Origin: Tautonia sp040717455
GTDB taxonomy: Bacteria > Planctomycetota > Planctomycetia > Isosphaerales > Isosphaeraceae
Assembly: GCF_040717455.1 (NCBI RefSeq)
Contig: NZ_JBFEFH010000001.1
Location: 434,001 to 498,000 of the forward strand
DNA length: 64,000 nucleotides
Direction of reading: 5' to 3'
The notes beneath the pieces were generated by a model that saw nothing but the letters and a program-made list of their open reading frames with translations, ran no database searches and was not told the DNA's origin. The translations under genes and the position numbers were made by a program. Positions 24,690 through 34,037 of this stretch are shown in pieces. How positions within the stretch are numbered: the stretch's first letter is position 1; every line of letters begins with the position of its first letter.

Positions 24690-25937
24690 ATGGCACCGCG
24701 ACCCTCCACCGCCCTGATGCTGGCCGCGATCGGTTGCATCGGCCTCGGTTTCGGCCTGGGATCGGTCGTCGATCGAGGCGGCCGGCTGGTCGCCGATCCC
24801 GCCCCGGCCCGTCCCAGCGACCCGGACCGGGTGGCCGAGCCCGCCGGACTCGACCACTCCGACGAGGCGATCTACCAGAGCCTCGCCAGGCAGTACGAGC
24901 AGTTCTATCAGGTCAACCGGACGTTCGAGCTGGTGTCGAAGGTCGTCTCCCGGACCGTCGTCCACATCGTCGCCCTGAAGCGGGCCGAGGAGCAGGAGGG
25001 CCGCACGCGACGGACCTTCGAGGAGAGCGGGTCGGGCGTCATCGTCCAGTCGGCCATCCGTCCCGGCCTGTTCGTCCTGACGAACAATCACGTCATCAGC
25101 GGCGCCGATCCGGACAACATCCATATCAACCTCCACGACGGCCGCTTGCTCCGCCCCAGCGCCATTTTCCGGGACGAGGATTCCGACGTGGCGGTCCTGG
25201 AGCTGCCCGTCAACGACCTCCCGTCCGCCCGCCTGGGAGACTCCGACGAGGCCGTCCCGGGGACCTGGGTCCTGGCCGTCGGGAGCCCGTTCGGGCTGAC
25301 CCACTCCGTCAGCCAGGGGATCATCAGCGCCCGGGGGCGTCAGGAACGGGACCTCTACGAGAACGGGGTCCACAATCAGGACTTCCTCCAGACCGATGCC
25401 GCCATCAATCCCGGCAATTCGGGAGGCCCATTGGTCAATCTCCGGGGGGAGGTCATCGGGATCAACACCGCCATCGCCTCGCACGGCGGCGGCAACGAAG
25501 GGGTCGGCTACAGCATCCCGATCAACCTGGCCCGCTGGGCGATGGACCAGTTGATCACGACCGGCCGGGTGCGACGAGGGGCCATCGGCATCTCGCTCCA
25601 GGACATCTTCCCCGAAGACTACGAGCAATATGGCCTGGATCGGCCCCGGGGCACGCGGATCTCGGCCGTCGCCGAGGATTCCCCCGCCAAGTCGAGCGGG
25701 ATCCAGAAGGGGGACGTGATCGTTCGCTTCAACGGGATCCAGGTCAACAACACCTGGCACCTGATCAACATGGTCTCGACCACCCCCATCGGCCAGGCGG
25801 TCGAGCTGGTGGTGAAGCGTAACGGGAGCGAGGTCGCCATGCACGTCGAGGTGGCCGATTTCGAGGAATTGACCGCCAAACTCCCCCAGGTTCCCTCGCG
25901 GAACCTCAGTCCTGAAGGTTACCTGGTCCGTCCCTGA
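24690..25937 (+). CDS. HtrA/DegP-type serine protease with one PDZ domain
   Basis: 415 aa from the ATG at 24690; an in-frame GTG lies 15 bases upstream. The N-terminus (about 7-27) is a signal anchor. Trypsin-like triad: His134 (TNNHVISGA), Asp166 (DEDSDVAVLEL) and Ser244 (INPGNSGGPL). One PDZ domain covers about 296-385 with GTRISAVAEDSPA and GIQKGDVIVRFNGI. It would act in the periplasm on misfolded proteins. It is a single-gene unit with a good promoter and follows a terminator. Length and motifs match DegS/HtrA-like proteins rather than two-PDZ DegP. Confidence 0.94.
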   Translation: MAPRPSTALMLAAIGCIGLGFGLGSVVDRGGRLVADPAPARPSDPDRVAEPAGLDHSDEAIYQSLARQYEQFYQVNRTFELVSKVVSRTVVHIVALKRAEEQEGRTRRTFEESGSGVIVQSAIRPGLFVLTNNHVISGADPDNIHINLHDGRLLRPSAIFRDEDSDVAVLELPVNDLPSARLGDSDEAVPGTWVLAVGSPFGLTHSVSQGIISARGRQERDLYENGVHNQDFLQTDAAINPGNSGGPLVNLRGEVIGINTAIASHGGGNEGVGYSIPINLARWAMDQLITTGRVRRGAIGISLQDIFPEDYEQYGLDRPRGTRISAVAEDSPAKSSGIQKGDVIVRFNGIQVNNTWHLINMVSTTPIGQAVELVVKRNGSEVAMHVEVADFEELTAKLPQVPSRNLSPEGYLVRP

Positions 25938-26035
25938 CGACTCCATCCCGCGACGGACCCGAGTGAGTGAGACGGAACGGGACAACGGGGCTGTTGTCTC
26001 ATTCGCGATGCCCTTGTCCCGATCGAGCGTGAACC

Positions 26036-27079
26036 GTGCCCGCCTCGCCTGACGACTGTGAATCGCTCCTGCTCGCTCTCCGAGAGCTCGGCGCCTCCCG
26101 CTCGATCGGCCGGTCGAGCGCCGCCGACGCCGTGGCCGACATCGTCGCCGGTCGCGCGTCCGACGTGCTCATCGCGGCGTTCCTGGTCGGCTTGCGGGTC
26201 AAGGGAGAGACCGACGAGGAGCTCGCCGGTGCCGTCGACGCCGTTCGGCAGGCGATGACTCCGCTCGACACCCCGGTGCGCCCGGTCCTCGATACCTGCG
26301 GTACGGGAGGCGACGGGGCGGCATCGGTCAACGTCTCGACCGCCTCGGCGATCGTCGTCGCGGCCTCGGGGGTCGTGGTGGCCAAGCACGGGAATCGATC
26401 AGCGTCGGGGGTCTCGGGAAGCTCCGAGGTGCTCGAACGCCTCGGCGTGGCGATCGATCCCGGTCACGACGTCCAGCAGCGTTGCCTCGCCGAGCTGGGC
26501 CTGACCTTCCTCTTCGCGCCGAGCTTCCATCCGGCCTTGCGGCACGTCGCGGCAGTCCGGAAGCAGTTGCCCTTCCGGACCCTGTTCAACCTGGTCGGAC
26601 CGCTCGCCAACCCGGCCCGCCCCGAGTATCAGCTCGTCGGCGTCCCCGACCCGAGGACCGCCCGACTGATGGCCAGCGCCCTGGCCCGGCTCGGCGTCCG
26701 GCGCGCCGCCGTGGTGTCGGGCCCGGAAGGGCTGGACGAGGTCGGACTGTCCGGGCCAACCCAGGTGCTCTGGATCGAGGGGGATCAGGTCGAGTCCCGG
26801 ACCTGGTCGCCCGACGAGTTCGACCTGCCAGCGACCCTTGCCCGCGAACTCCGGGTGGCCGACCCGGCCGAGAGCGCCGATCGCATCGTCCGGATGCTCG
26901 ACGGCGAGGCCGGTCCCGTCCGGTCGGTCGTGCTCGCCAATGCCGCCGCCGCCCTCATGGTGGCCGGCCGGGCGAACTCCCCCGCCGAAGGCGTGGCCCA
27001 GGCCGCCGAGGCCGTCGATGCCGGCAAGGCCCGGGCGTTGCTCGATCGCTGGATCGCGATGACCAATCCGACGCCGTGA
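26036..27079 (+). CDS. trpD: Anthranilate phosphoribosyltransferase
   Basis: 347 aa, GTG start at 26036. The enzyme joins anthranilate to phosphoribosyl pyrophosphate in tryptophan synthesis. PRPP-binding DTCGTGGDGAASVNVST (86-102, GTGGD at 89-93) and KHGNRSASG (117-125) are present; family members usually read KHGNRSVSS, so the SASG variant is slightly unusual. No other trp gene is adjacent. It follows the protease gene by 98 bases with a possible shared transcript. Confidence 0.94.
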   Translation: MPASPDDCESLLLALRELGASRSIGRSSAADAVADIVAGRASDVLIAAFLVGLRVKGETDEELAGAVDAVRQAMTPLDTPVRPVLDTCGTGGDGAASVNVSTASAIVVAASGVVVAKHGNRSASGVSGSSEVLERLGVAIDPGHDVQQRCLAELGLTFLFAPSFHPALRHVAAVRKQLPFRTLFNLVGPLANPARPEYQLVGVPDPRTARLMASALARLGVRRAAVVSGPEGLDEVGLSGPTQVLWIEGDQVESRTWSPDEFDLPATLARELRVADPAESADRIVRMLDGEAGPVRSVVLANAAAALMVAGRANSPAEGVAQAAEAVDAGKARALLDRWIAMTNPTP

Positions 27080-27130
27080 CATCGCATCGGCGCGACCCCT
27101 CCGGGGCATTCCCGCGCGCCGGAGGTTCGT

Positions 27131-27616
27131 TCAGTCTGACAGGCCGAACCGCTCCGGCCACAGCTCCTCGAACACGAGATAGCCGCCCGGGGTCATGCCC
27201 AGGGCCTCGTAGGTCTTCTGGGCCCGATGATTCTCGTGCTCGACGTAGAGCCGGAGGCCGATGACGTCGGGAGTCCGGCGGGCCTCGTCCCGGATGTGGG
27301 AGTGCAGGGCCCGGAACACGCCCAGCCCCCGGGCCTCATCCACCACGTAGACGCTCTGCAACCACCAGATCCAGCCGCATCTCCAGTCGCTCCACTCGCG
27401 AGAGACGGCGGATTGGCCGAGGATCCGGCCCTCGCGCTCGGCCACCCAGTAACGCAATCGGTCGTCGGATTCGAGCGCCCGATCGACGCCGCGACCGACG
27501 ACCCTCGGGTCGAGCTGCTTGCCCTCGGTCTCGATCGCGAGCGAGAGGTTGGAGGCGACGATGGCGTCACGATCGGTCCGTCGGGCGTCGCGGACGATCA
27601 GGGGACTGGTCTTCAT
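27131..27616 (-). CDS. GNAT-family N-acetyltransferase
   Basis: 161 aa from the ATG at 27616. Central beta strand YVVDEARGLGVFRALHSHI (about 93-111) corresponds to acetyl-CoA binding motif A, although the usual R/Q-x-x-G-x-G/A reads ARGLGVF; the ENHRAQKTYEALGM segment (about 131-144) is motif B. The substrate is unknown. The start codon overlaps the stop codon of the rhomboid gene by four bases (ATGA), so translation of the two is probably coupled. Confidence 0.88.
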   Translation of the reverse strand: MKTSPLIVRDARRTDRDAIVASNLSLAIETEGKQLDPRVVGRGVDRALESDDRLRYWVAEREGRILGQSAVSREWSDWRCGWIWWLQSVYVVDEARGLGVFRALHSHIRDEARRTPDVIGLRLYVEHENHRAQKTYEALGMTPGGYLVFEELWPERFGLSD

Positions 27617-28572
27617 CTCAGTCGCTCGCCTCGGCGATTGCGGGCGCGTTCGCTGGCCTCTTGCAGGATCCGAAGCTCGTCCTCGGTCAGGCCCGATCGC
27701 CCCTCGCGGGCGATCTTGGCGAGGATCTCGTCGAGCTTGGCGTCGAGGTGATCGTCGGCGAAGGGGCCCGAGGCCCCGACCAGGCCCGAGCTGCCGGATC
27801 GGGCCGGCGTCTTCGCCCCTTGTCGCGAAGGCCGGCGGCTCTTCGGCTCGGGGGAGAAGATCTTCAGGCGAGTCCGACGGCCCCACCGCAAGTTCCAGCC
27901 GCCCGTGACCCGCGACCACCGCAGGTCGTATTTCTTGTACAGGAAGCCGTAAGCCGCCCCGCTCAGGTGCGCGGCGAATGCGATCGGGGCGGTGGTCGAT
28001 CCCTGGAGGCTCTGGAACAGGCCGATCAGGTCCTGCCCGAAGAAGATGATGGCGAAGAGCCACATCGGCACAGGCAGCACGAAGAAGAGCAGGATCTCCC
28101 GGTTCGGGAAATACAGCACGTAGATGAACAGGGCCGCGGCGACGGCTCCCGAGGCCCCCACCATGCGCGCCTGGCCGCCCTGGCTCAGGTCGAGGATCGA
28201 CCAGCAGAGCCCCGCGACGACCGCGGCCGTCAGGTACATGGCCAGAAATTCCCGCTGGCCGTACATGTCTTCCAGTTCTCGACCGACGAACCAGAGGAAG
28301 ACCATGTTCCAGAGGATGTGGAACAGGTTCGAGGGGTCGTGAAGGAAGGCGTAGGTCAGCAGTTGCCAGATATGGCCCTGGCGGAAGATCGCCTCGCTCC
28401 GGGCCGCGAGATACTCATCGTAGAAGAACCGGACCGAGGGGCCGCCGATCCAGCCGAACAGGAAGACCGCGACGTTGATGAGGATCAGGGTCTTGACGAC
28501 CGATCCGCCGCCCGCGAAGAGGCCGAAACCGCCCGGGCGGTCCTGAATGTAGTCGCGATCGTAGATTCCCAT
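27613..28572 (-). CDS. Rhomboid intramembrane serine protease
   Basis: 319 aa from the ATG at 28572 (MGIYDRDYIQDRPGG). Six hydrophobic segments from about 25 to 210. The catalytic dyad is complete: Ser141 in VGASGAVAA and His202 in FAAHLSGAAYGFLYK, with the earlier HILWNM segment (about 85-90) usual in active rhomboids. The C-terminal 100 residues are soluble, basic, and end RNRRGERLR. Rhomboids cleave single-pass membrane proteins. The overlap with the downstream GNAT gene suggests a two-gene operon; the link between the functions is unknown. Confidence 0.93.
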   Translation of the reverse strand: MGIYDRDYIQDRPGGFGLFAGGGSVVKTLILINVAVFLFGWIGGPSVRFFYDEYLAARSEAIFRQGHIWQLLTYAFLHDPSNLFHILWNMVFLWFVGRELEDMYGQREFLAMYLTAAVVAGLCWSILDLSQGGQARMVGASGAVAAALFIYVLYFPNREILLFFVLPVPMWLFAIIFFGQDLIGLFQSLQGSTTAPIAFAAHLSGAAYGFLYKKYDLRWSRVTGGWNLRWGRRTRLKIFSPEPKSRRPSRQGAKTPARSGSSGLVGASGPFADDHLDAKLDEILAKIAREGRSGLTEDELRILQEASERARNRRGERLR

Positions 28573-28685
28573 GATGGCGCGGCGGTCAGGCCCTCCCTCC
28601 TCGAGGCGATCAATCCGGCGTCCTTCCATCATCGGTCGGGCTCTGGCACCCTGTCAACCGAGACTGGCGCGGAAGGTCCGCCCGC

Positions 28686-29060
28686 TCAGTCGGATTGCAA
28701 GGCGGCGATCGCCTCCGACCGATTGGCGTAGAGGGGCCAGACGATATCCAGCGAGGTGATCCGGAGCAATTCCCGCGCTCTCGGGGAGACGCCGGCCAGG
28801 ACCATCTGCCCGCCCTTGACCAATACCGCCTTCCAGCAGCGGAGCAGCAGGCTCAGGAAGCTCGAACCGAAGAAATCAACCCCTTCGAGGTCGACGATCA
28901 GCATCGGCATGGGCAGTTCTTGGATCGGGCCGAGCAAGACCGCGCTCAACTCCTCGGCGGTCGCGAGGTCAAATTCCTCGAGATGCGGAGAGGGGACGAA
29001 GACCAAGACGTCGCCTCGACGCTCGAGCGTGAATCCATCGTCCGCGGGGGGCAGGGACAT
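28686..29060 (-). CDS. STAS-domain protein (anti-sigma factor antagonist-like)
   Basis: 124 aa from the ATG at 29060; an upstream in-frame start at 29117 would add 19 residues. The STAS fold is visible with DVLVFVPSPHLEEFDLATAEEL early and LIVDLEGVDFFGSSFLSLLLR (about 54-74), where Ser66 or Ser67 is in the position phosphorylated in SpoIIAA-type proteins. No matching anti-sigma kinase gene is nearby. It may belong to a stress or partner-switch pathway; the partner is unknown. Confidence 0.85.
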   Translation of the reverse strand: MSLPPADDGFTLERRGDVLVFVPSPHLEEFDLATAEELSAVLLGPIQELPMPMLIVDLEGVDFFGSSFLSLLLRCWKAVLVKGGQMVLAGVSPRARELLRITSLDIVWPLYANRSEAIAALQSD

Positions 29061-29261
29061 GAGCGTGTGACTACCGTTCCGGGGCTCGGGAGCGGGGACA
29101 ACCGATGCAATGGGCAACGGAACTCGCCGGTTGTCCCTCTTTGATCTAGCCTAGAGCCGGAACGCCCCGCACACAAGAGAACACCGACATGGGGGCGAGA
29201 AACTCCGCCGACCCGGGGCGTAACGCACCCCGACCCGCCCTCAGGCCCGACCCCGCGGCCT

Positions 29262-29495
29262 TCAGGCCGAGGGGCGGTAATCGGAGAAGGCGCGCACGAC
29301 CTCGAACAGGTCGTTGCTCACCAGCAGCTCGTCCTCCTCGAAGTCGCGAAGCCAGACGAAATTGTCTCGATAGGCTTGCGCGAGCAACGGGTAGAGGTCG
29401 GCCAGCCGGATCGAGACGGCCGGGGAATCGGTCTCAAGCTCGAAGTCGTCCTGGGGACGGGGGAAAATGCGAAGTCGGGGGGTGGGGGTGGGCAT
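29262..29495 (-). CDS. Small hypothetical protein, 77 aa
   Basis: Short ATG-started frame (MPTPTPRLRIFPRPQDD) with acidic C-terminal half and the FVWLRDFEEDELLVSNDLF stretch. No domain recognised. The start is chosen as the first ATG with normal amino-acid composition; the frame extends upstream to 29663 without supporting sequence. It is in the same direction as the STAS gene and 201 bases before it, so it could be the first gene of that unit. Evidence is moderate. Confidence 0.55.
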   Translation of the reverse strand: MPTPTPRLRIFPRPQDDFELETDSPAVSIRLADLYPLLAQAYRDNFVWLRDFEEDELLVSNDLFEVVRAFSDYRPSA

Positions 29496-29999
29496 CGGAT
29501 CTCCTCCTCCGAGCAAATCGCCTCCGGGGGGGATCGGCAGCCGATGGGGCCGCCGATTCCGAAGCACCTTCGAGCCGGTGGCCGGGGGCACCCGCCGCCT
29601 CGAATCGGCCTCCGGGGGCGATTGTCTTCTCAACGGTGGCCGAGACCGCTTGCCGGAATCCAACCGGTTTGCGACGACTCGCCATATTCGATGACTTGGA
29701 GGAGTATCGGGCGTCGGGGCGGCCCCCCATCAGCCAATTTCTCGGGGCGACACGCCCGGAGGCCGGACAACCCTCCCAAGCCTTGCCTTCCACTCCGTTT
29801 GCGTCGGACCGACTTTTCCGAGGCGCGCCGGGTCCGGCGAGCGCCCGGAGGTTCCGGGCAGGGATTGGGCGGCCAGGTTGGCGAGGGGCCGCCCGACCTG
29901 GCATACTGGGCTTCTTCGGTGGAGCAGAGGGCGGTCGGCTGCGGGAGGCCCCGGATCGACGCTGGCCTGAAGCCATCCGAACTGCCTGGAGCCAATTCG
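29496..29999. other. 504-base divergent intergenic region
   Basis: Lies between the 77-aa gene (minus) and the DapA-like gene (plus). Frames crossing it are extensions of those genes and lack family similarity. Presumably holds both promoters, but I see no box pair good enough to name, and no strong hairpin. Confidence 0.4.
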
Positions 30000-30890
30000 A
30001 TGGACTTGCCGCATCTGCACGGAATCGTCCCCCCGCTGGCCACCCCGCTCGGTCCCGATGACGAGATCGACGAAGGCTCGCTCCATCGCCTGACCCGGGC
30101 GCTGCTCGACGGTGGCGTGCACGGGCTGTGGATCATGGGCACCACGGCCCGATTCGACCTGGTGACCGACCGCGTCGCCCGGCGGGCCGCCGAGCTGGTC
30201 GCGACGATCGTCGAGGGGCGGATCCCCCTGGTCCTGAACGTCTCGGACCTGAGCACCCGCCGCACCCTGGAGCGCGCCTCCCGCTTCGATGACCTGGCGT
30301 ATGACTATTATGCCGCCCTGCCCCCGTGGTACCTGAACCTCTCGGCCGGCGAGCTGATGGCCTACTTCCACGCCCTCGCCGACACGCTCAACAAGCCTCT
30401 GGTCATCTACAACGCCCCGTGGGTCTGCAACCAGCTCAGCTTCGAGCAAATCCGGGCCCTGGCCGAGCACCCCCGGATCGTCGGCGTCAAGGATGTCTGC
30501 CCGAGCCTCTTCCGGACCCAGGACTGGACCTCGGCCACGCGTCGCGAGCGGAATTTCACCTATCTGCATGGCTCCGACCTCATCGGCACCTCGACCGCGC
30601 TCGGGGCCGACGGCTTCGTCCCGGCGCTCGGCAACGCCTTCCCCGAGCTTTGCGTGGCGGTCTGGGACGCGGCGAGGGCCAACGACGAGGCCCGCGCCTT
30701 CCGCCTCCAGAACCAGCTCACCCGGCTTGCCCGGACCATGGAGTTCGGCTCGATGCACGCCTGCCTGGAGGTGGCCTGCCGACATCGCGGGTTCCTGGAC
30801 CGCATGCTCCCGGCGCCGCTCGCGTCCCTGGACGAAGCCACGGCTCGCCGGGTGGTCGCGGAAATCGAGGCGGTCGGCTTCTTGCCCTGA
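30000..30890 (+). CDS. Dihydrodipicolinate synthase/N-acetylneuraminate lyase family protein
   Basis: 296 aa from the ATG at 30000 (MDLPHLHGIVPPLATP). TIM-barrel lyase of the DapA/NanA superfamily: Schiff-base lysine in IVGVKDVC (Lys164) and the catalytic tyrosine in VIYNAPW (Tyr137). The motif that is GTTGE in DapA reads GTTAR here (47-51), so the substrate is probably not aspartate semialdehyde; a sugar-acid or keto-acid aldolase is more likely. It is monocistronic by position. The substrate is unassigned. Confidence 0.88.
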   Translation: MDLPHLHGIVPPLATPLGPDDEIDEGSLHRLTRALLDGGVHGLWIMGTTARFDLVTDRVARRAAELVATIVEGRIPLVLNVSDLSTRRTLERASRFDDLAYDYYAALPPWYLNLSAGELMAYFHALADTLNKPLVIYNAPWVCNQLSFEQIRALAEHPRIVGVKDVCPSLFRTQDWTSATRRERNFTYLHGSDLIGTSTALGADGFVPALGNAFPELCVAVWDAARANDEARAFRLQNQLTRLARTMEFGSMHACLEVACRHRGFLDRMLPAPLASLDEATARRVVAEIEAVGFLP

Positions 30891-31151
30891 ACGACGACCT
30901 CGGCCCGAGGCCGGCCCCGAACGCTCAAATTCGGGCGGTTCCGCACGCCGTCCCGACTCGCTGGTCTGTCACGCGACCTCGCGGGAAGCGGGGGATGACA
31001 GGCCGATCGACTTCTGCTAAAGTCCGCCCCCGTTGCGGTCGACACGGGCAGGAACGCCCAGGCTCGGCTCTCGACGGGGTCGGGCCAACGCGGACATCGA
31101 ACGGCGGGTTCATGAGGGACCCGTCTCACGCCGGTCAGGGAGGACTCGGGC

Positions 31152-31979
31152 ATGGGTATCCACCCCCGAACCCGGAGGGTCGGTCCCCGTCTGCGGGCAG
31201 TCGTGGGCCTCGCCCTGCTGCCGATGCTGATGGGGGCCTCGGCGCGGTCAACCAACTTCGAGGTCGAGGCGCCGACCGCCGAGATCGCGCAGCAGGTCGC
31301 GCGTTACGCCGAGCATTATCGCACCGAGATCGCCCGCCGATGGCTGGGCGAGCCGCTCCCCGACTGGCCGAGGCCCTGCGCCATCCGCATCAAGATGACC
31401 GGCGGCGAGGCCGGCGGCGTGACCTCCTTCGGCTTCGGCCGCGGCAAGGTGCTCGACCAGGAGATGAGCCTGGAGGGGCGGCTCGACCGGATCCTCGCCT
31501 CGGCCTTGCCGCACGAGATCACGCACACCATCTTCGCGACCTACTTCGGCGGCCCGTTGCCGCGATGGGCCGACGAGGGGGCCTCGTTGCTCAGCGAAGA
31601 CCGCCGCGAGCGGCTGCGGCACGAGCAGTTCGCCGCCGACCTGCTCGCCCGGAGCGGCGGCTGGGCCCTGGGTGAGTTGTTCACGATCGAGGAATATCCG
31701 CAGGATCTGATGGGCTTCTACGGCCAGGGGTATTCCGTCTCCCGGTTCCTCGTCGAGATGGGCGGCCGCCCCCGGTTCCTCGCCTTCCTCCGCGAAGGGA
31801 TGAACTCCGGCTGGGATGCCGCGACCCGCAGCCACTACGGGTTCACGAGCACACGAGAGCTGGACCGGGCCTGGCGTTCGTGGCACCTGGTCGCCTCCCG
31901 GACCATGCCGAACGAGGCCTCTCCCGGAGATGCCCTGGTGGTTCGCGCCCAGTCGCCCGATGACCATGCCGGCCGCTAG
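31152..31979 (+). CDS. Secreted gluzincin-like zinc metallopeptidase
   Basis: 275 aa with a hydrophobic signal region (about 14-32). The zinc motif PHEITHTIF gives HEITH at 121-125 and the third ligand Glu142 is in RWADEGASLL, the spacing of peptidase MA-like gluzincins. The YGQGYSVSRFLVE and a late WRSWHL segment match small planctomycete members of the clan. It probably acts outside the cytoplasm; the substrate is unknown. The next gene (cysteine-synthase-like) follows after 87 bases. Confidence 0.85.
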   Translation: MGIHPRTRRVGPRLRAVVGLALLPMLMGASARSTNFEVEAPTAEIAQQVARYAEHYRTEIARRWLGEPLPDWPRPCAIRIKMTGGEAGGVTSFGFGRGKVLDQEMSLEGRLDRILASALPHEITHTIFATYFGGPLPRWADEGASLLSEDRRERLRHEQFAADLLARSGGWALGELFTIEEYPQDLMGFYGQGYSVSRFLVEMGGRPRFLAFLREGMNSGWDAATRSHYGFTSTRELDRAWRSWHLVASRTMPNEASPGDALVVRAQSPDDHAGR

Positions 31980-32066
31980 TCGTTACAATCGCGAGAACAA
32001 CCGCGCCGCCGGATGACCCGCCCGGGAGACGGCGGCGTGCTCGCGGTCCCTCGGGTCTGACCCCTC

Positions 32067-33047
32067 ATGCGCACGCCCCCGCCCCTGTCCACGTCGATCC
32101 TCGACACGATCGGCCAGACTCCCCTGGTCGAGCTGAGCCGACTCGCGAATCGGCTCGACCTCAGCGGCCGACTCCTGATGAAGTTGGAGTATTTCAGCCC
32201 CGGCGGGAGCAAGAAAGACCGGGTCGCCCTGGAGATCATCCGCCAGGCCCGGGGCGACGGGACGCTCCGCGACGGCCAGACCGTCGTGGAGCTGACCAGC
32301 GGGAACGCCGGGACCGGCCTGGCCATCGTGTGCCGGAACTTCGGCCATCCGTTCGTGGCGGTCATGTCGCGCGGAAACAGCATCGAGCGGGCCCGCATGA
32401 TGGCGGCGCTCGGCGCCGAGGTCGTCCTGGTGGATCAGGCCCCCGGATCGGTCCCCGGCCAGGTCTCCGGGGCCGACCTCGCTCTAGTCGACGAGGCGAC
32501 CGACCGCATCGTCTCCGATCGCGGGGCCGTCCGCGTCCGGCAGTTCGAGCATCCCGGCAGCGTGCTCGCCCACGAACACCAGACCGGTCCCGAGCTCTGG
32601 GAACAGTCGGGCGGGACGATCGACGTCTTCGTGGATTGCCCCGGCACCAGCGGATCCCTCACCGGCGTCGGCCGGGCCTTGAAACGCGAGAAGCCGTCGG
32701 CCCGGCTTTACGCGGTCGAGCCGATCACCGCGGCCGTCCTGGCCGGGAAGCAGGCCACTGTGCAGGGACATCGGATTCAGGGAGCCGGCTACGCCCGGAG
32801 CGGCCCCGAATTGCCCCTGTTCGACCGATCGCTCGTCGACGGATTTGTGCAAGTCACGGATGAAGACGTGATTGCCTCGGCGCGATTGCTCGCCCAGGAG
32901 GAAGGCGTGTTCACCGGCTTCTCCACGGCCGCCCACCTGACGGCCGCCGTGCAGTTGCTCAGGGGGGCCGAACGCGGGGCCACCATCGCCATGCTCGCGT
33001 GCGACACCGGGATGAAATACCTCTCCACGGACCTCTTCGGCGGATGA
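32067..33047 (+). CDS. PLP-dependent cysteine synthase-like enzyme
   Basis: 326 aa. The PLP lysine is Lys50 in FSPGGSKKDRVA, and the phosphate loop is ELTSGNAGTGLAI (about 74-86); family members read TSGNTG. The substrate loop and the C-terminal half are typical of O-acetylserine/phosphoserine-type sulfhydrylases and of cystathionine beta-synthase-like fold-type II enzymes. It could be a cysteine synthase or another beta-replacement enzyme. The stop codon overlaps the next start by an ATGA junction. Confidence 0.85.
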   Translation: MRTPPPLSTSILDTIGQTPLVELSRLANRLDLSGRLLMKLEYFSPGGSKKDRVALEIIRQARGDGTLRDGQTVVELTSGNAGTGLAIVCRNFGHPFVAVMSRGNSIERARMMAALGAEVVLVDQAPGSVPGQVSGADLALVDEATDRIVSDRGAVRVRQFEHPGSVLAHEHQTGPELWEQSGGTIDVFVDCPGTSGSLTGVGRALKREKPSARLYAVEPITAAVLAGKQATVQGHRIQGAGYARSGPELPLFDRSLVDGFVQVTDEDVIASARLLAQEEGVFTGFSTAAHLTAAVQLLRGAERGATIAMLACDTGMKYLSTDLFGG

Positions 33048-33415
33048 TGTCGGACCCACCCGACGACCGGATCGGCCCCGATTACGGCCCGGCGGTCTCC
33101 GCCGGCGTCGCCCTCTGCCTGGCCCTGCTCGGGGCGATCGCCGCGGCCTCGATGACGGCGATCGCCCTGTCCGCCACCTTCGAAGTCTTCCCGTTCCTGC
33201 CCCGGGCGTTCGAGCGGTATCGACTGGTCGAGGCCTGCAGTCGCTTCGCGGCCGAAGCGACCGCGCCGATGATCCTGCTGCTCTCGTATCGATCGGCCCG
33301 GGGGCGGACCCCCTGGCCCCGGCGGCTTTCCCTGCTCGGGATCATGAAGGGGATCGCCCTCCTGGGCGTCATCGCCAGTCGATTCCTCGTCCACTTCCGA
33401 CCCTGGATGGCCTGA
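33044..33415 (+). CDS. Small membrane protein, 123 aa
   Basis: Starts at ATG 33044, overlapping the stop of the preceding gene, so translation is probably coupled. Three hydrophobic segments (about 16-42, 65-85, 97-117). No known family motif. Its coupling to the PLP enzyme suggests co-expression but not a shared job. Unrecognised. Confidence 0.65.
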   Translation: MMSDPPDDRIGPDYGPAVSAGVALCLALLGAIAAASMTAIALSATFEVFPFLPRAFERYRLVEACSRFAAEATAPMILLLSYRSARGRTPWPRRLSLLGIMKGIALLGVIASRFLVHFRPWMA

Positions 33416-33416
33416 T

Positions 33417-34037
33417 TCAGGGAGACCGAGGGGCATCGAGACCCCGGATCACCTCCTGATAGTCTGCGAGGGTGTTCAGATTGCGCAGCGTCGACAGGTC
33501 CGGGTCGACCTCTCTCAGGGGGTCCTCGCCGACCGTCCGGGCCCGAAGCCGGTCGCGGATCAGGCCCAGTCGCGACCGGCCCGCCGCGAGCAGTTCTGCC
33601 GCGGCCGACGCGGCGATCTCGGGGCGATAGAGCGCCGCGAGCGGCTGATCACGCCCCTCGATCCGGGGGAGGATCAGGTCGACGTCCTCCGCGATGAACT
33701 CGGCCAGGCGATCGATCCAGGGTGGGCGGAGCAGGGGGGCGTCGCTCGAGCACGCGAACGCCCATCGCACGCGACCGGCCAACGCCTCCATGCCCACGGC
33801 CAGGCCCTGCAAGGGCCCCCGATCGGGCTCCGGATCGACGACCCGCTCGACCTCGGGCGGTAAGGCCGGCAAGTCCTGGCCCTCGGCCGACGCGACGACG
33901 ACGAGGGAAGCCCTGGTCGCAACCCGCCGAACCACGCGCTGGAGCAACACCTCGTCGCCGATCGGCAGCCACTCCTTCGGCCGTCCCATCCGACGACTCC
34001 GGCCGCCACACAGCACGACGGCCCCGAGCCGCTGCAT
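33417..34037 (-). CDS. mobA: MobA-like nucleotidyltransferase
   Basis: 206 aa from the ATG at 34037. The nucleotide-binding signature LCGGRSRRMGRPKEWL lies at 9-24, and the metal-binding aspartate is in ACSSDAPLL (about 99). This fits molybdenum cofactor guanylyltransferase, which transfers GMP from GTP to molybdopterin; the closely related CDP-sugar or MocA-type transferases cannot be excluded. It converges with the membrane protein (one-base gap). Confidence 0.82.
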   Translation of the reverse strand: MQRLGAVVLCGGRSRRMGRPKEWLPIGDEVLLQRVVRRVATRASLVVVASAEGQDLPALPPEVERVVDPEPDRGPLQGLAVGMEALAGRVRWAFACSSDAPLLRPPWIDRLAEFIAEDVDLILPRIEGRDQPLAALYRPEIAASAAAELLAAGRSRLGLIRDRLRARTVGEDPLREVDPDLSTLRNLNTLADYQEVIRGLDAPRSP

